Shown here: piece after piece, positions 1 to 6,860 of the stretch | Layout: the number at the start of each line of letters is the position of its first letter | How positions within the stretch are numbered: the stretch's first letter is position 1 | NCBI GenBank assembly: GCA_003164375.1 | Contig: PLTE01000394.1 | Location: 5,805-22,435, forward strand | DNA length: 16,631 nt | Direction: 5' to 3' | Origin: Hyphomicrobiales bacterium | Lineage (GTDB): Bacteria; Pseudomonadota; Alphaproteobacteria; Rhizobiales; Xanthobacteraceae | The notes under the pieces: model-generated | The model's database searches: none | What the model saw: only the letters and a program-made list of their open reading frames with translations | Told to the model about the DNA's origin: nothing | Position numbers and translations under genes: made by a program

Positions 1-3000
1 GCCGATCAGCGCATCGATGTCGATCGCCTCACCATGGGCAAGCCCCGACGCTATTTGGTAGGCGGCGGCCGTAGCGCAGCCTTCGATCAAGAACTCGGCA
101 TCGCTTGGAGATCCGGCGTTCTCAGCGATAAAGCCATGACCGCCAGCCTCCGCGAGCAGGCCTTCGGCGCGGGACGCCGGGCCGCTCACGCCGATGATCT
201 TGCCGTCGATAGCCCGAGCGAGTTCGACAAAGGCGTTGGCCTCGAGCGCGCTGGCGCGCCGCACCTGCACGGCCTGACAGCGCACGCCGCGCAAAGTCGC
301 GAGATGTTCCCGCCCCGCGCCGAAAAAGTAGTAATTAGCGACAATCGAGCGCTCGTTTTTTTCGATCACCTCGATAATGGCGCTTTGCGGAATGCCGCCC
401 GCGACGAAGAGAGCCGCTTCATTGGTCTGAACCGGCAAATAGCTGACCCCGCGCTCTGGCGCATGCAATTCTGCGAACACTGTCAGCAAACCGTGGCAGC
501 AAGCGTCCAGACGGATGGGATCGAGAACGAAACCGCTATGTGCGCCATTGCTGGTCAGCTCAACGCGGATGAAAACCTCGTCGACGACGACGGCACTATC
601 GAGCAAATGGAACGCGCGGCCATAATGCAGACCACTCGCATCCGCCACTCGATAAATCGCATCACTGCCCAAGCGATGTTGGGCCGGATGGTCTTTCAGG
701 CTAGGCACGACCTCTCGGGTATCGCTGTGCAGGATTTTAACGCGAGCATGCAGCAGCCAACTGGCTTGCGAGAGGCGCGGACGACTGAAGATTTCGAGTG
801 TGCTCGAGCTCGCCGACAGCCGAGACATGATCTCGCGCGTTTCCCCGGTGCTCAAGTCGAGTGGCTTGAGGAGTTCAAAGTCGGTGACGAGCACGGTCGG
901 CGTTTGCAACCAATCACGCGCCACGGAAAGCGCTATTTCAAGGAACCCGGTTCCCGGAAAGATGATCTGATCGCCGACCTTGTGGTCGGCCAGCTGCGGA
1001 AACAGCGCGGTGTCGATGTGAGAGTACCACTCCAGCGCATTTCGCGTGTGACGCATGCCACCGAACGGACTTCCACTTTCGAAGACGCCGACCGCCTCTG
1101 AACTCGCGGCGTAGCGTAATTTTTGCTGCTGCCAAGGATAATGCGGCAGCTTGATTGCCGGGCTACTGTCCGGTCCGTAGATCAAGCCGGTGTCGAGCCG
1201 CGCGCCGGCGATCAGGGCCCGGGATACCACCTTGCGAACTGGATCCTGGCTCGGATCTTTGCGATCCAGAACGGACAGCGAGACAAAATCGTCCACCTCG
1301 CCGGCCAAGGCGTCAGCAATATGCTTGAGCAACATTCCCCTGGGGCCGATTTCGACGAAAAATCGTGCGCCGAGTTTGGCAACTTCACGAATGCCTTTGA
1401 CGAACTGCACCGGCTCGCGAATGTTGTGCCACCAGTACTCCGCATCAACGCGGCTACCCGGCGAACATGAGCCGGTGACGGTGGAGATGAATGGAACGGC
1501 TTCGTTATGGGGCGTAATGTGTTTGAGATCCGCGATCAGCGCGTCCCGAACCGGCGTCATGAAGTTGGTGTGAAAGGGATAATCGAGCTCAAGATCAAGC
1601 GCGGCGATACCGCGGTCCTCGGTGATCCGTTTGAGATCCGCCAGTGCCTGCGTGGAGCCCGCCACGACGGAGGCGCGGGGAGAGTTGTGTGCGGCGATTT
1701 CCAAATGATCGATGCTCGCGACCAATTCTTCGATCGTCTCGGGCGCGGCGAGTACGGCCGCCATGCGACCCATGCCGCGCACGCGCTCCTGGTGGAGACT
1801 GCGAAAGTGGACGATCTCGAGGGCGGTCCGCAGGTCGAGAATGCCCGCGGCTTCCGCGGCAGCAACCTCGCCGACGCTATGGCCGATCACCGCGGACGGC
1901 TTCACGCCACGGGCTTTTAGGGCCGCGGTGATCGAACTCTGAATGGCAAAAATCAGTGGCTGGGCGACGCGGGTGAGCGACAACCGCTCTTTGAGGCGGT
2001 CGCTGAATAAGGTTTCCATCAGCGACCAACCGGCGAGCTGCCGGAAGTAGTCGTCGATGTTTTCGAAATGGGCGCGGAATCTGGCGTTGTGCCGACAGGC
2101 CGTTAGTCCCATTCCCGGCCATTGGCTGCCATTGCCCGAGTACACGAATGCGATCGGCAGCTCATTGCCGATCGCATCGCCACAATCGAGCTGGGGATGC
2201 TGGGCGGCGGTCACAAACGCAGCCAAGGCCTCCGTCACCTCGCGATGACGCGTGGTCGATATGACGAGCCGGTTCGGCAGCCAATCGCGCCGGTGCGCGA
2301 TCGCATTCGCTGTCGCTGCGGTCTGCTGGTCGGAGGCGTGGGACAGGAGCTCGCAGTAATTTTGAGCCAGCGCGGCGAGAGCAGGCTTGCTGGCGGCAGA
2401 GAGCGCAAAAAAATCGGTTGCCGCTGTGGCGCGCCGGCTGGGAGCCTCCGGCGGCTTCCTAGGGGAGGCGATGACAACGTGAGCGTTGGTGCCGCCGAAG
2501 CCAAAAGAGTTGATTCCGGCGCAGCTTTGTTCCGCCTTGGGCAACAGCAACGGTTCCTGGCAAAGCGCTAGATTCAACCCCGAGAAGTCGATGTTCGGGT
2601 TGGGTTCGTCGCTGTGCAGGCTGCGCGGCAAGATGCCGTGATCGAGCGCCAAGAAAGCCTTCAGCAGGCCGGCGAGCCCGGAAGCGGCTTCGACGTGGCC
2701 AATATTCGTTTTGATGGAACCGATGGGCAGCGGCGCGCTGCGCTGGCGCCCGAGACTGGCGCCGAGCGCGCGCGCTTCGATGGGATCGCCCACCAGCGTG
2801 CCGGTGCCGTGCGCCTCGACGAAGCTCAACCGATCTGGACTAATTCCAGCACGGGAATACAGGCGTTTGAGCAGGTCTTCCTGCCCTCTGGCCGAGGGCA
2901 GGGAAATGCCGTTGGTGCGGCCGTCCGAATTGACGTCCGAAGCGAGGACGAGGCCGTGGACCGATGTCGCGGCGCCGACCCCGCGGCGCAGAACGATGAC

Positions 3001-3741
3001 AACACCGCCCTCGGCACGCACATAACCGTCGGCGTCGGCGGAAAACGCGCGGCACAGCCCGGTCGGCGACAACATCGATGCTTGTGAAAAGGAGACAAAC
3101 TCTACCGGGCTGGCGATGACGTTGATACCGCCAACGATCGCCGTATCTATTCGACCGCTGCGCAAGCTTTCCACCGCATGGTGGAGCGCTACCAGGGATG
3201 ACGAGCAGGCCGTATCGAAAGTGATACTCGGGCCGTGCAGGTCGAAAATGTAGGAAATGCGATTGGCGAGGATGGCCAGGGCGTTACCGGTCGCGAAATG
3301 GGAATCCTGGACCGCTTGATCGCCGTAGATTGCATGGGCGTAATCAGTCTGCGAGGCGCCGATAAATACGCCAACCTCGGTTCCAGCAATGCTGGACGGG
3401 CGAATACCGGCATCTTCCAGCGCTTCCCAGGTCAGTTGCAGCAGGACGCGCTGTTGCGGGTCCATCTGTTCGGCCTCCCGCGGGGAAATGCCGAACACGC
3501 TTGGATCGAAGCCCCAGATATCGTCGAGGACGCCTGCAGCCCAGGTATAGCTCTTACCGCGCTCGGCGCGTCTGGGATGTCCGTAGCGGGCGAGTGAAAA
3601 CCGGTCGGCGGGGACCGTGGAGACGGCGCAGCGCCCTTCCAGCAGCAACGACCAGAGGTCGGAAATTGAATTTGCACCGGGTAGCTTACAAGACCAGCCG
3701 ACAACCGCAATTTCGTTGTGCAGATAATGGACTGAATTCAC
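1..3741 (-). CDS. Type I polyketide synthase, KS-AT-DH portion (3' end outside window)
   Basis: Modular or iterative PKS that condenses malonyl-type units on an acyl carrier protein. The frame is open without interruption from a GTG at 3741 to the window edge, 1247 codons with no stop. The ketosynthase covers residues about 10-427, with Cys179 in DTACSSS, His311 in EAHGTGT and His349 in KTNIGH. The acyltransferase covers about 532-850, with FVYSGNGSQW at its start, Ser622 in GHSVGE and His724 in YPFH. The dehydratase starts near 905, with His920 in ADHKVGDQIIFPG and Asp1079 in RLDACC. GHSVGE and YPFH suggest malonyl-CoA rather than methylmalonyl-CoA, which is an inference. The KS begins almost at the N-terminus, so there is no loading module. 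ER, KR and ACP domains, if present, lie outside the window. The start follows a G-rich Shine-Dalgarno site (GGGGGGA) and the frame is closed by TAA upstream; an in-frame TTG lies one codon earlier. Confidence 0.95.
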   Translation of the reverse strand, partial: MNSVHYLHNEIAVVGWSCKLPGANSISDLWSLLLEGRCAVSTVPADRFSLARYGHPRRAERGKSYTWAAGVLDDIWGFDPSVFGISPREAEQMDPQQRVLLQLTWEALEDAGIRPSSIAGTEVGVFIGASQTDYAHAIYGDQAVQDSHFATGNALAILANRISYIFDLHGPSITFDTACSSSLVALHHAVESLRSGRIDTAIVGGINVIASPVEFVSFSQASMLSPTGLCRAFSADADGYVRAEGGVVIVLRRGVGAATSVHGLVLASDVNSDGRTNGISLPSARGQEDLLKRLYSRAGISPDRLSFVEAHGTGTLVGDPIEARALGASLGRQRSAPLPIGSIKTNIGHVEAASGLAGLLKAFLALDHGILPRSLHSDEPNPNIDFSGLNLALCQEPLLLPKAEQSCAGINSFGFGGTNAHVVIASPRKPPEAPSRRATAATDFFALSAASKPALAALAQNYCELLSHASDQQTAATANAIAHRRDWLPNRLVISTTRHREVTEALAAFVTAAQHPQLDCGDAIGNELPIAFVYSGNGSQWPGMGLTACRHNARFRAHFENIDDYFRQLAGWSLMETLFSDRLKERLSLTRVAQPLIFAIQSSITAALKARGVKPSAVIGHSVGEVAAAEAAGILDLRTALEIVHFRSLHQERVRGMGRMAAVLAAPETIEELVASIDHLEIAAHNSPRASVVAGSTQALADLKRITEDRGIAALDLELDYPFHTNFMTPVRDALIADLKHITPHNEAVPFISTVTGSCSPGSRVDAEYWWHNIREPVQFVKGIREVAKLGARFFVEIGPRGMLLKHIADALAGEVDDFVSLSVLDRKDPSQDPVRKVVSRALIAGARLDTGLIYGPDSSPAIKLPHYPWQQQKLRYAASSEAVGVFESGSPFGGMRHTRNALEWYSHIDTALFPQLADHKVGDQIIFPGTGFLEIALSVARDWLQTPTVLVTDFELLKPLDLSTGETREIMSRLSASSSTLEIFSRPRLSQASWLLHARVKILHSDTREVVPSLKDHPAQHRLGSDAIYRVADASGLHYGRAFHLLDSAVVVDEVFIRVELTSNGAHSGFVLDPIRLDACCHGLLTVFAELHAPERGVSYLPVQTNEAALFVAGGIPQSAIIEVIEKNERSIVANYYFFGAGREHLATLRGVRCQAVQVRRASALEANAFVELARAIDGKIIGVSGPASRAEGLLAEAGGHGFIAENAGSPSDAEFLIEGCATAAAYQIASGLAHGEAIDIDALIG

Positions 3742-3812
3742 CAAGTCCCCCCACCCCCCAACGCCCGAAGGGTTGCATTATCTAACTCCTAAGCCACCCC
3801 TGAAATCTTTGC

Positions 3813-3845
3813 GGCGAAACCCTCCCAAGAGGTTTCGGCCTTTTT
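3813..3845 (+). terminator. Intrinsic terminator-like hairpin in the PKS upstream gap
   Basis: The left arm 3813-3824 pairs with 3829-3840 to give about 11 base pairs with one bulged base on each side and a CCAA loop. Five T residues (3841-3845) follow on the + strand. No + strand gene precedes it in the gap, so it may end an unannotated small RNA or antisense transcript, or block transcription entering from the PKS side. On the - strand the same stem would sit in the PKS mRNA leader without a U-tract. Confidence 0.45.
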
Positions 3846-3879
3846 CCAATTGGATTCTGGCTGGCCGCTCGATTTTCCG

Positions 3880-3895
3880 ACGTCGTAAACGACGT
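3880..3895. repeat. Inverted repeat ACGTCGT-AA-ACGACGT
   Basis: Two perfect 7-bp arms are separated by AA. It lies between the proposed PKS transcription start and the PKS start codon, so it could be an operator for a dimeric regulator or a leader hairpin. TTTT follows on the + strand, so a 6-bp stem with a TAAA loop is also possible. No regulator is assigned. Confidence 0.35.
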
Positions 3896-3954
3896 TTTAC
3901 TCGCCGCTACTTTACCCGCGGCGGAACGAAAATCCGGTTAGAATCACCAACGAG

Positions 3955-3982
3955 ATTCTATCTTATTGCATTGCGATGGCAA
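3955..3982 (-). promoter_or_regulatory. Candidate sigma-70 promoter for the PKS gene
   Basis: On the - strand TTGCCA (3982-3977) is followed after 16 bp by TAGAAT (3960-3955); each box differs from consensus at one base. A start near 3948 would give a PKS leader of roughly 200 nt. Seen by eye only. Confidence 0.45.
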
Positions 3983-3992
3983 GGCTTAAGCC
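3983..3992. promoter_or_regulatory. Perfect palindrome GGCTTAAGCC between divergent promoters
   Basis: This 10-bp perfect palindrome fills most of the 15-bp space between the -35 boxes of the two divergent promoter candidates. A protein bound here could control the PKS and the phosphatidyltransferase together. This is inference from position. Confidence 0.35.
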
Positions 3993-3997
3993 TAAGC

Positions 3998-4026
3998 TTG
4001 ACAATGAGATTCGACCCTCGGTTAAT
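3998..4026 (+). promoter_or_regulatory. Candidate promoter for the CDP-alcohol phosphatidyltransferase
   Basis: A consensus TTGACA (3998-4003) is followed after 17 bp by GTTAAT (4021-4026), which matches four of six -10 bases. The expected start near 4033 falls within a couple of bases of the first usable start codon (TTG 4035), implying a leaderless or very short-leader mRNA unless translation starts further in. Confidence 0.4.
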
Positions 4027-4034
4027 GGCACCAG

Positions 4035-4784
4035 TTGCCGCTGGCGGAGGCGAAAATATCTTTTGAGCGGTGGAACCTGGGCTTGTTTCGGCCTTTGGAA
4101 CGGCCGGCATTGGCGTGGCTGGCAGCGCGTATGCCGCGCTGGGTCACCCCGGATCTTTTAACCGCCATCGGCGTCCTCGGTGCGACCGTTACGTGCGTTG
4201 GCTATGCCTTTGCGGGAGCGCATCCGGCGCTCTTGTGGATTGCGACATTTGGGCTCGTCATCAACTGGTTTGGCGACTCGCTTGACGGCACTGTGGCGCG
4301 CTTTCGCCACATCGAGCGACCGCGGTACGGCTATTTTCTCGACAATTCGCTGGATTGCCTTGCCGCCTTGTTGCTGGCGCTCGGGCTAGGACTTTCGGGC
4401 TACGTTCGTTTTGATTTCGGCTTTTTCACATTGGCCGCCTACATGATGATGTCAGCTCTGACGTTCTTGCGGGCAAACGTCACCGGAGTTTTTTACGTCA
4501 CTTACGGGGGCATCGGTCCAACCGAGATCCGAATTGCCTGCATCGTCGTCAATATCTGCCTGTACGCTTTCCCCCCGACGTCCTTCGAGCTATTCGGAGT
4601 GGCGTTGAAATACCCCGACTTGATTTCGATTGTTTGGGGCTTGGCGATGATCGTTAGTTTTGTGATTTGCGCGACGTTACAGGTGCGCCAACTCGCACTT
4701 GAAGAACCGGCGCACCAATATCTTGGCCAAGGATTGGGCGAGCCGAAGGCGCGTCTAGACAATGGCGGCGTTCCGCGAGGTTAA
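4035..4784 (+). CDS. CDP-alcohol phosphatidyltransferase family membrane protein
   Basis: Integral membrane enzyme of the family that moves a phosphoalcohol or phosphatidyl group from a CDP-linked donor to an alcohol. The full family signature is present: D81xxD84-G85-xx-A88-R89, then G99xxxD103xxxD107, numbered from the TTG. Several hydrophobic segments surround it (about 43-62, 66-80, 108-125, 130-145, 165-180, 197-217). At 249 residues the length is normal. The start is uncertain. TTG 4035 is the first start codon after the TAA at 4023. A strong GGAGG at 4046-4050 instead points to a site near 4056, where only ATA is in frame. The gene is divergent from the PKS and probably forms an operon with the Rieske remnant after it, whose Shine-Dalgarno lies at this gene's end. 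Donor and acceptor cannot be read from the sequence; a lipid or polyol phosphate linked to the PKS product is speculation. Confidence 0.88.
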   Translation: MPLAEAKISFERWNLGLFRPLERPALAWLAARMPRWVTPDLLTAIGVLGATVTCVGYAFAGAHPALLWIATFGLVINWFGDSLDGTVARFRHIERPRYGYFLDNSLDCLAALLLALGLGLSGYVRFDFGFFTLAAYMMMSALTFLRANVTGVFYVTYGGIGPTEIRIACIVVNICLYAFPPTSFELFGVALKYPDLISIVWGLAMIVSFVICATLQVRQLALEEPAHQYLGQGLGEPKARLDNGGVPRG

Positions 4785-4788
4785 TCTG

Positions 4789-5166
4789 ATGGCTTCGATC
4801 CCTGTCGATTGCGGCACGCTCTCGAACTGGCCAGATACGCTGATTGACGACGAAAGTTTCGCGGTGAAGAGACTAAGCTTTCCCGCCGTTGGACGCTGTT
4901 GGGATTGACAAAAGATGTCGGCCAATGACGGCGAACGGTTTCGCGCGTCAGTGGGCACGCGATCAGTCTTCGTGCCGCGCTGGGGCGAGGAAATAAAGGC
5001 ATTCGAGAATCGCTGCGCCCATCGCTCGTTTCCCTTACGAAATGCACAAAAAGGCAACGGATCCGTTGGTTGCGGCATTCATCGTTGGCGCTACGCCGCC
5101 ATTTCGCATCCTTCCGCGGCGAGAACATCGAAAGGACGCAATGGCCTTATTAACAAAGTCTTATGA
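4789..5166 (+). pseudogene. Decayed Rieske [2Fe-2S] protein gene
   Basis: The frame from ATG 4789 has a fair Shine-Dalgarno (GAGG ending the previous gene). It reads 39 codons, hits an in-frame TGA at 4906-4908, and resumes in the same frame to a TAA at 5164-5166. The second part carries a complete Rieske cluster motif, Cys-Ala-His, 16 residues, Cys-Gly-Ile-His, inside a context like that of Rieske oxygenases (ENRCAHRSFPL, then CGIHRWRY). Soon after this motif the sequence stops resembling the family and ends, so the last beta strands and any catalytic domain are missing. A nonsense mutation plus C-terminal loss is the simplest reading. An 83-residue protein started at ATG 4915 is possible but would lack part of the fold. 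Confidence 0.65.
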
Positions 5167-5167
5167 A

Positions 5168-5209
5168 TAACTTAGCTAGTTAAGGAGGCTATGTGGCACT
5201 CGGGCCACA
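5168..5209. promoter_or_regulatory. Two inverted repeats upstream of the export gene
   Basis: TAACT (5168-5172) and AGTTA (5178-5182) form 5-bp arms around a 5-bp centre. TGTGGC (5192-5197) and GCCACA (5204-5209) form 6-bp arms around 6 bases. They flank a perfect TAAGGAGG (5181-5188) and lie about 100-140 bp before the OPX start, where control sites for the export operon would be expected. No clear -10/-35 pair was found. Confidence 0.25.
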
Positions 5210-5252
5210 CCTTTGGAGGCTGAAGCAGTTATATTGCCCCATGGCTTCTTGA
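5193..5252 (+). CDS. Possible leader peptide upstream of the polysaccharide export gene
   Basis: A perfect TAAGGAGG at 5181-5188 has no obvious gene behind it. GTG 5193, 4 nt downstream, opens 19 codons (MALGPHLWRLKQLYCPMAS) ending at TGA 5250-5252. ATG 5191, only 2 nt downstream, opens a 10-codon alternative (MWHSGHTFGG). Either could be a leader peptide for the OPX gene 55 nt later, or the site could be a chance match. No homolog is recognised. Confidence 0.2.
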   Translation: MALGPHLWRLKQLYCPMAS

Positions 5253-5306
5253 GGCGTATTTGTCTTGGAGGATGGCCAGCGTAATCGGGGACGGCTGGCG
5301 GGCGGG

Positions 5307-6479
5307 ATGGCGAAATCTGTCGTCTTTGGGATAGTTGTCCTAGCGGGAGCAGGCTTGCTCGCCGCTTGTTCTGCCTTGCCCGCTTCAGGGCCGCTCGCCA
5401 ACGACGTGGTCTCCGACCAGGCGCCACAGGGCGCACTCGGTGGTTACGTTGTCGCCGACATCGACGAGCGGGTTGCCAGCATCAGCGCATCGCAACCGCG
5501 CGACTCTTTCAAGCGGGTATTCACTAAGGGCGCACCGGCGCCGGATCTGCGAATCGGGATTTCCGATTCGGTGGTGGTGACCATCTGGGAGGCCGCGGCC
5601 GGCGGTTTGTTCTCAGCCGCCCCAAACACGCTGTCGCTGGCTGCGGGCTCGCGAACCGCAACCATTCCGGAGCAAGTCGTCGCCCGGGATGGCACGATCG
5701 AGGTGCCGTACGCCGGGCGGCTGAAAGTGGCAGGCCTTCGTCCAGCCGAGGTTGAGCAAAAGATCGTCGAGGCGCTCGCGCATAAAGCGATCGAACCGCA
5801 AGTCGTCGTTACCATTGCCAAGAGTCTGAGCAATACCGTCTCGGTCGGCGGCGAGGTGACCACTGGCGCGCGTGTTCCGCTTACGACCAAAGGCGACAAG
5901 ATCCTCGACGTGATCGCGGAAGCCGGCGGCATTCACATTCCGGCAAGCGACGCGTTTATTCGACTGACGCGCGGCAAGCGCACCGTTTCCGTGGCTTACA
6001 ATGCGATCCTGGCGCACCCGGAAGAAAATATCTACGTGGCGCCCGGTGACTTCATCACCGTGATCCGCGATCCGCAGACCTTTACGGCCTTCGGTGGTAC
6101 TGGTCGCAACGCGCAGGTACCGTTCGATGCGGCGGGAATTACGCTCGATGAAGCTATCGCCAAAGCCGGCGGGTTGCTCGATTACCGGGCCGATCCGGAC
6201 GGTATCTTCCTATTGCGCTTTGAGCCGACGCCCCTCGTTGCCCAACTCCTGCCGGGCCGCGAACTGCCCTCCCAAGGCGATCTCGTGCCTGTCGTTTACC
6301 GTCTCAATTTGCGGGGCGCGAATTCGTTCTTCCTGGCGCGCTCGTTCCCGATGCGGGACAAGGACATGCTCTACGTCGCCAATTCCGCATCGGATCCGTT
6401 ACAGAAGGCGCTCGGCCTCTTCAGTTCCGTCATCGCGCCCGCGACGTTAGGCGCGAGCGTATATGGAGCGGTCAAGTGA
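5307..6479 (+). CDS. Outer-membrane polysaccharide export lipoprotein (OPX, Wza/KpsD-like)
   Basis: Outer-membrane channel component for capsule or exopolysaccharide export, expected to work with an inner-membrane co-polymerase not present here. From ATG 5307 the protein has a lipoprotein signal peptide (Lys3, hydrophobic core, lipobox L18-A-A-C21). A Poly_export domain follows at about 80-172 (DLRIGISDSVVVTIWEA at its start, VARDGTIEVPYAGRL in the middle). Two SLBB-type domains lie at about 176-253 and 258-357. The C-terminal segment at about 364-390 is amphipathic, as in OPX proteins that cross the outer membrane by a helix. ATG 5307 was preferred to the upstream in-frame TTG 5265 because it gives a normal signal peptide; its Shine-Dalgarno is not clear. 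The 390-residue length is typical. The stop overlaps the next start by one base, so the two are translationally coupled. Confidence 0.9.
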   Translation: MAKSVVFGIVVLAGAGLLAACSALPASGPLANDVVSDQAPQGALGGYVVADIDERVASISASQPRDSFKRVFTKGAPAPDLRIGISDSVVVTIWEAAAGGLFSAAPNTLSLAAGSRTATIPEQVVARDGTIEVPYAGRLKVAGLRPAEVEQKIVEALAHKAIEPQVVVTIAKSLSNTVSVGGEVTTGARVPLTTKGDKILDVIAEAGGIHIPASDAFIRLTRGKRTVSVAYNAILAHPEENIYVAPGDFITVIRDPQTFTAFGGTGRNAQVPFDAAGITLDEAIAKAGGLLDYRADPDGIFLLRFEPTPLVAQLLPGRELPSQGDLVPVVYRLNLRGANSFFLARSFPMRDKDMLYVANSASDPLQKALGLFSSVIAPATLGASVYGAVK

Positions 6480-6709
6480 TGAAACGCATCCTCACGACGA
6501 CTGGGGCACTCTTCGTCGTGGTCTGCATGCTGTCTGTGCAGACCGCGCCGGCTTCCGCGGATGAATGGGGTCGGCACCATCATTACAAGTACCACCGCTA
6601 CGCGCAGTTCGCTTATGCGAACCTTGTTCCCGGCGCCTGCCGCACTGGTTGGTGGCAAACTTTGCGCTACGGACACGTCAGGCCGGTATGGGGGACTTGG
6701 TGCCGGTGA
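6479..6709 (+). CDS. Small secreted His/Tyr/Trp-rich protein of unknown function
   Basis: A 76-residue protein with a convincing Sec signal peptide: MKR, a hydrophobic core at 9-20, and a likely cut after PASA at residue 27. The mature part is only about 49 residues and is rich in aromatic and basic residues, with HHHYKYHRY at 33-41, two cysteines (54 and 75), and a C-terminal WGTWCR. The two cysteines could form a disulfide in the periplasm, and the His cluster could bind metal or acidic sugar; both ideas are inference. Its ATG uses the last base of the OPX stop codon, so it is co-translated with the export channel. I recognise no family. Confidence 0.75.
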   Translation: MKRILTTTGALFVVVCMLSVQTAPASADEWGRHHHYKYHRYAQFAYANLVPGACRTGWWQTLRYGHVRPVWGTWCR

Positions 6710-6784
6710 TTCAGTGCGCCGCAATCGCGTAGTGCGTTCCGATCACAGCATGGTCCAAGGGCAATAAAAAACCTGGGATCGTAA

Positions 6785-6826
6785 GGCGTGATGCTCTTCC
6801 GCATCGCCCGTTTCATTGTTGATAAT
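6785..6826 (+). promoter_or_regulatory. Hairpin and weak promoter candidate before rfbA
   Basis: The 151-bp gap 6710-6860 separates the secreted protein from rfbA. It holds a stem (GGC plus GATGC at 6785-6794 against GCATC plus GCC at 6801-6808, with a 2-nt bulge) that lacks a U-tract. A GATAAT at 6821-6826 could be the -10 box of an rfbA promoter with a leader of about 27 nt. The -35 match is poor. Confidence 0.25.
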
Positions 6827-6860
6827 GATGCTTGGCCGATCGCTGGTTTGCGGGGGAACG

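Noticed and set aside
34..3597. Several long + strand open frames over the left 3.6 kb
   Set aside because: They lie antisense to a PKS frame whose KS, AT and DH motifs are continuous. They have no domain resemblance and arise from GC-rich codon bias.
4906..4908. Selenocysteine at the TGA in the Rieske frame
   Set aside because: No selenocysteine-inserting hairpin was seen just downstream, the C-terminus is also lost, and decay explains both.
4905..4910. TTGACA inside the Rieske remnant as a promoter
   Set aside because: No acceptable -10 box at 16-18 bp, and the downstream ATG lacks a clear ribosome site.
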